Below, one piece after another: positions 7,157 through 10,036 of a DNA stretch of 10,036 bases (the stretch's first letter is position 1; each line of letters starts with the position of its first letter). Source of the DNA: Planctomycetota bacterium (lineage in GTDB: Bacteria; Planctomycetota; Phycisphaerae; WQYP01; JAJZKY01); assembly GCA_021803885.1 (NCBI GenBank), contig JAJZKY010000124.1, positions 1 to 10,036 of the forward strand, read 5' to 3'. The translations under genes were made by a program, and so were the position numbers. The notes under the pieces are model-generated. The model was not told the DNA's origin and did no database searches. It saw only the letters and a list, made by a program, of their open reading frames with translations.

Positions 7157-9622
7157 ATGGATTTGAGTCGTCCCATTGTCGTTGTGGGCTCTGGATATGT
7201 CGGCCTGGTGGCCGCGCTGTGTTTTGCCGAGATGGGATACCGCGTGCTGTGCGTGGACAGCGATCCGGTGAAAATGGCGGCGCTGCAGGCGGGCCGCGCG
7301 ACGATTCATGAGCAATTTCTTCCGGAACTGCTGGCCCGCCACGGGAACCGCAACGTGATCTTCACCACCGAGCTGGGAGCGGCGGCGCGGCAGGCCGAGC
7401 TGATCTTTATTGCTGTGGGCACGCCGCAGGCGCGGGGCGGCAAGGCGAACCTCTCTTACATTGAGTCCGCAGTGAGGGAAATCGCCAAGAATATCGACCA
7501 TTACACGGTCATCGTGGAAAAGAGTACGGTCCCGGTGTACACGAATGAGTGGATCGAGGGCTTGATTGGACGCTGCGGAGTTTCGCGCGATACGTTCGAC
7601 GTGGTATCCAATCCGGAATTCCTGCGCGAAGGCAGCGCGGCGACGGATTTTCTCCATCCCGACAGGATTGTGATCGGATGCAACAACGATCGCTCGGCGG
7701 CGCTGGTCGAAGAAGTGTACCGGCCGCTTACGTCCGGGGCGTACTACGAGAAGCCGGACAGAATTCCCGGACAACGCTTTCCCGCCAAGCCGCCCGTGCT
7801 GCTGCGGACCTCTCCGCAAAGCGCGGAGTTGATCAAGCACGCGTCGAATGCGTTTCTGGCGATGAAGGTTTCCTTCATCAACGCGATTGCCAATCTTTGC
7901 GAAATTGTGGGCGCCAATATTACCGAGGTGGCGCCGGGCATCGGCATGGACCAGCGGATCGGCACGCAGTTTCTGCATCCTGGCATTGGGTATGGAGGTT
8001 CCTGTTTTCCCAAGGACCTGACGGCGTTTCGTTCGATGGCGACGGAGTACGGGATCGATTTCAGCCTGCTGGGGGCCATCGAGCGGATCAATGAGTTGCA
8101 GCCGCTGCGGTTTCTGGAGAAAGTGCGGGGAGCTTTAGGGGGAATCGAAGGCAAACATCTGGCTGTGCTGGGATTGGCGTACAAAGGCGGGACCGACGAT
8201 GTGCGTGAATCTCCCGCAATGCGCATGGTGCAGTTGATTCTGGCGGAGGGAGGCACGATCGCGGCCTACGATCCGGCAGCCATGGAACGCGCGCGGGAGG
8301 TGCAACGGCCCAGCGCCACGATGCGCTACGCGATAAGCGAACTGGACGCGGCCAGGGATGCGGATGCGCTGCTGGTGCTGACCGACTGGCCACAGTTCGT
8401 TTCGCTGGACCTGGAACTTTTGTCGAGAACGCTGCGCGAGCCGCTCTTGATCGATGGCCGGAACCTGTTCTCACCCGAGGATGTCGTCCGTCAGGGATTG
8501 CGGTATCTGAGCATTGGACGCCCTGGAGCGGCGGCGAGAGACGGCGAGGGGCAGGCAGAGCAGCCGGAACCGGCGGCAGCGGATGCCGGGGTTGGCTTCA
8601 TGGAGCGAGGCGGCCGGAAGGGGGGCAAAGTCGCGCCGTATCTGGTTGCGGCTGCGCCGCGCAGGAAGAAGAAGATGCGCGTGCTGCTGACGGGCGCCGC
8701 CGGCTTCCTCGGCTCCCACCTGACGGATCGATTGCTGGCGGACGGCCATCATGTGGTGGGCGTCGATAATCTTTGTACCGGGCATTACCGCAATCTGGCG
8801 TATTGGAGCAAAGAGCCGCGTTTTGAACTGATCGAGCATGACATCTGCGAGTTCTTCGATCCCGGTCCGGTCGATTACATCTTCAACTTCGCTTGTCCGG
8901 CCAGCCCGCCCCAGTACATGCGGCTTGGCATCGAGACGCTGCGCGTCGGATCGCAGGGGACGATCAACATGCTGGAGCTGGCGCGCAAGTATCGTGCGAA
9001 AGTGCTGCATGCGTCCACTTCCGAGTGCTACGGAACGCCGGAAATCCATCCCCAGCCGGAAACGTATTGGGGCCATGTCAATCCGGTGGGGCCGCGGTCG
9101 GTGTACGACGAGGCCAAGCGGTTCGGCGAGGCGGCGGTGATGGCGTATCGCGCGCATTTCAATGTCGATGGGCGGCTGGTCCGGATCTTCAATACCTATG
9201 GGCCGCGCATGCATCCCGACGATGGGCGCGTGATTTCGAATTTCGTGATGCAGGCGCTGCGCGGAGAGGATGTGACGGTTTACGGAGACGGCTCGCACAC
9301 GCGCAGCTTCTGCTACGTGACCGACCTGATCGAAGGGATCGTTCGACTCTCACGCATCGAGGAAGCGCTGCCGGTGAATCTGGGCAATCCGGCGGAGAAT
9401 ACGGTACTCGACTGCGCTCGGCGCATCATCGCGCTGACGGGGTCGGCCAGCAGGATTCGGTTTGAGCCGCTGCCGCAGGACGATCCTCCGCGCCGCCGCC
9501 CCGACATTACGAAAGCGCGGCAATTGCTGGGGTGGGAGCCGGGTATCTCGCTCGACCAGGGGCTGAGCGAGACGATCGCGTATTTCCGGGCGTTGCCGGC
9601 AGGCATGATCGTGGCGGGGTAA
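7157..9622 (+). CDS. Fused UDP-glucose 6-dehydrogenase / UDP-glucuronate decarboxylase (UDP-xylose synthase)
   Basis: One frame of 821 codons encodes two complete cytoplasmic enzymes. Residues 1-456 are a UDP-glucose dehydrogenase (UDP-glucose + 2 NAD+ to UDP-glucuronate). It has the Rossmann motif GSGYVGL (11-17), KSTVP with Thr124, NPEFLREG with Glu154 and Glu158, Lys227 and Asn231 in IKHASN, catalytic Cys283 in GGSCFPKD, and the typical end YLSIGRPG. Residues 507-821 are an SDR-type UDP-glucuronate decarboxylase (to UDP-xylose). It has GAAGFLG (513-519), TSECYG with Glu623, YDEAK (Tyr650, Lys654), and the family hallmark NPVGPRSVYDEAKRFGEA. Both halves have normal stand-alone length and intact catalytic residues. 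The ~50-residue linker switches from Ala/Glu/Pro-rich to Gly/Arg/Lys-rich. No stop separates the domains, but an internal ribosome-binding site and ATG at 8675 could also make free decarboxylase. It is transcribed away from the EPS operon. A sequencing error at the G6 run at 8620-8625 is the main alternative to a real fusion. Confidence 0.9.
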   Translation: MDLSRPIVVVGSGYVGLVAALCFAEMGYRVLCVDSDPVKMAALQAGRATIHEQFLPELLARHGNRNVIFTTELGAAARQAELIFIAVGTPQARGGKANLSYIESAVREIAKNIDHYTVIVEKSTVPVYTNEWIEGLIGRCGVSRDTFDVVSNPEFLREGSAATDFLHPDRIVIGCNNDRSAALVEEVYRPLTSGAYYEKPDRIPGQRFPAKPPVLLRTSPQSAELIKHASNAFLAMKVSFINAIANLCEIVGANITEVAPGIGMDQRIGTQFLHPGIGYGGSCFPKDLTAFRSMATEYGIDFSLLGAIERINELQPLRFLEKVRGALGGIEGKHLAVLGLAYKGGTDDVRESPAMRMVQLILAEGGTIAAYDPAAMERAREVQRPSATMRYAISELDAARDADALLVLTDWPQFVSLDLELLSRTLREPLLIDGRNLFSPEDVVRQGLRYLSIGRPGAAARDGEGQAEQPEPAAADAGVGFMERGGRKGGKVAPYLVAAAPRRKKKMRVLLTGAAGFLGSHLTDRLLADGHHVVGVDNLCTGHYRNLAYWSKEPRFELIEHDICEFFDPGPVDYIFNFACPASPPQYMRLGIETLRVGSQGTINMLELARKYRAKVLHASTSECYGTPEIHPQPETYWGHVNPVGPRSVYDEAKRFGEAAVMAYRAHFNVDGRLVRIFNTYGPRMHPDDGRVISNFVMQALRGEDVTVYGDGSHTRSFCYVTDLIEGIVRLSRIEEALPVNLGNPAENTVLDCARRIIALTGSASRIRFEPLPQDDPPRRRPDITKARQLLGWEPGISLDQGLSETIAYFRALPAGMIVAG
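8663..8666 (+). promoter_or_regulatory. Internal ribosome-binding site before the decarboxylase domain
   Basis: AGGA lies eight bases before an in-frame ATG at 8675, in a purine-rich stretch encoding the Arg/Lys end of the linker. The ATG is exactly the residue where stand-alone UDP-xylose synthases begin (MRVLLTGAAGF). Initiation here would give a 315-residue protein of normal family length. The site also encodes linker residues, so its presence could be incidental or a relic of a once-separate gene. Confidence 0.4.
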
Positions 9623-9678
9623 GGCATTTTCGCCGTTACCGTGACGCGGGCATGGCTCTATGCCACCCTGGCTGCGCC
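9623..9678 (+). repeat. Dispersed intergenic repeat, copy 2 of 2
   Basis: The repeat begins at the first base after the TAA stop of the fused gene and aligns without gaps to 67-122 (46 of 56 identical by eye). Within it, GGCAT and ATGCC (9649-9664) can pair around a six-base loop. The equivalent bases in copy 1 do not pair, so a conserved RNA hairpin is unlikely. It has no coding capacity. Confidence 0.7.
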
Positions 9679-9738
9679 TGAGTCTGAAGTTCATTCAACA
9701 ATTCGATTCATGGAAGTGATTCGAACAGCAGTACTCAG

Positions 9739-9760
9739 GGGCTAAAGCCCATCTGTTTTG
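9739..9760 (+). terminator. Weak stem-loop with T-rich tail downstream of the fused gene
   Basis: GGGC-TAAA-GCCC forms a four-base GC stem (five if the TA/AT pairs close), followed a few bases later by TTTT at 9756-9759. It lies about 115 bases after the stop of the fused gene and could act as a weak intrinsic terminator. Its position beside the tandem array suggests it may instead belong to that repeat family. Confidence 0.25.
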
Positions 9761-9770
9761 CGCCATGTAC

Positions 9771-9960
9771 GGCACGACTGAAGTCGTGCCCTGATACAAG
9801 GCAGAAAATCATTCCGACTGAAGCGTGCCATCATACAAGGCCGAAAATCATTCCGACTGAAGCGTGCCATCATACAAGGCTGAGAATCATTCCGACTGAA
9901 GTCGTGCCCTGATACAAGGCAGAAAATCATTCCGACTGAAGCGCGCTCCGATACAAGACC
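9771..9960 (+). repeat. Tandem array of 39/40-bp units headed by a 20-bp palindrome
   Basis: Units start at GACTGAAG: 9776-9815 (40 bp), 9816-9854 (39), 9855-9893 (39), 9894-9933 (40), and a partial, diverged unit from 9934. Units 1 and 4 are identical over all 40 bases. Units 2 and 3 differ from each other by two bases and lack one T, giving GAAGCG for GAAGTCG. The first unit is preceded by GGCAC, which completes the palindrome GGCACGACTGAAGTCGTGCC (9771-9790; nine-base arms, GA centre). Later units lose the left arm. Units abut with no spacers, so this is not CRISPR. It resembles intergenic repeats I recall from Acidobacteriota. Confidence 0.85.
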
Positions 9961-10036
9961 CAGCGAGCACGAGACATTTCCATCCATTCACAGAATCTCC
10001 TCACTACCGCGGGGACGTGTATCTATATGCCCCACA

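Larger units (their letters stand above)
9679..10036. other. Non-coding right end dominated by repeats
   Basis: After the dispersed repeat this stretch holds about 60 unremarkable bases, a GGGC/GCCC stem-loop, a 39/40-bp tandem array, and a final ~75 bases in which I see no gene, tRNA or clear promoter. A minus-strand frame of 81 codons (9987-9742) reads through the array; I treat it as repeat-derived and discuss it in the findings. Confidence 0.55.

Noticed and set aside
153..9622. A defence or otherwise novel mobile system
   Set aside because: No nuclease, reverse transcriptase, integrase, transposase or toxin-like gene is present. Every well-supported gene fits polysaccharide synthesis and export.
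9771..9960. CRISPR array at the right end
   Set aside because: The 39/40-bp units abut directly with no unique spacers, and no cas gene is present.

Overview
The window looks like part of a surface or exopolysaccharide (EPS) locus from a GC-rich Gram-negative bacterium. I favour an Acidobacteriota (Terriglobia-type) host. That rests on the protein style, the long GC-rich antisense open frames, and a non-coding repeat built on a GCACGACT/AGTCGTGC palindrome that I remember from such genomes. The assignment is inference and was not checked by any search.

Layout. Bases 1-152 are non-coding and carry one copy of a dispersed repeat. Five genes on the minus strand, read right to left from 6573 to 153, form a compact operon. 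In order of transcription they are: a Wzc-like polysaccharide co-polymerase/tyrosine autokinase (6573-4303); a Wza-like periplasmic/outer-membrane export protein, joined to it by a TGATG stop/start overlap (4303-3269); two GT4-fold glycosyltransferases (3189-1942 and 1910-765); and a WcaF-type left-handed beta-helix acetyltransferase (752-153). A 583-base divergent intergenic region (6574-7156) holds several short palindromes and the likely promoters for both directions. On the plus strand, one uninterrupted frame (7157-9622, 821 codons) encodes UDP-glucose 6-dehydrogenase joined through a ~50-residue linker to UDP-glucuronate decarboxylase (UDP-xylose synthase). The last ~410 bases are non-coding. 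They hold a second copy of the dispersed repeat seen near base 67, then a stem-loop, then a 39/40-bp tandem array.

How it fits together. The fused plus-strand enzyme would convert UDP-glucose through UDP-glucuronate to UDP-xylose in the cytoplasm. The two glycosyltransferases would build part of a repeat unit, the acetyltransferase would decorate it, and the Wzc-like and Wza-like proteins would control chain assembly and export. No initiating phosphoglycosyl transferase, Wzx flippase, Wzy polymerase or Wzb-type phosphatase is present here. If the pathway is Wzx/Wzy-dependent, those functions must lie outside the window.

The most unusual item is the dehydrogenase-decarboxylase fusion. An internal ribosome-binding site and ATG sit exactly at the start of its second domain, so the gene might yield both a bifunctional protein and a free UDP-xylose synthase.
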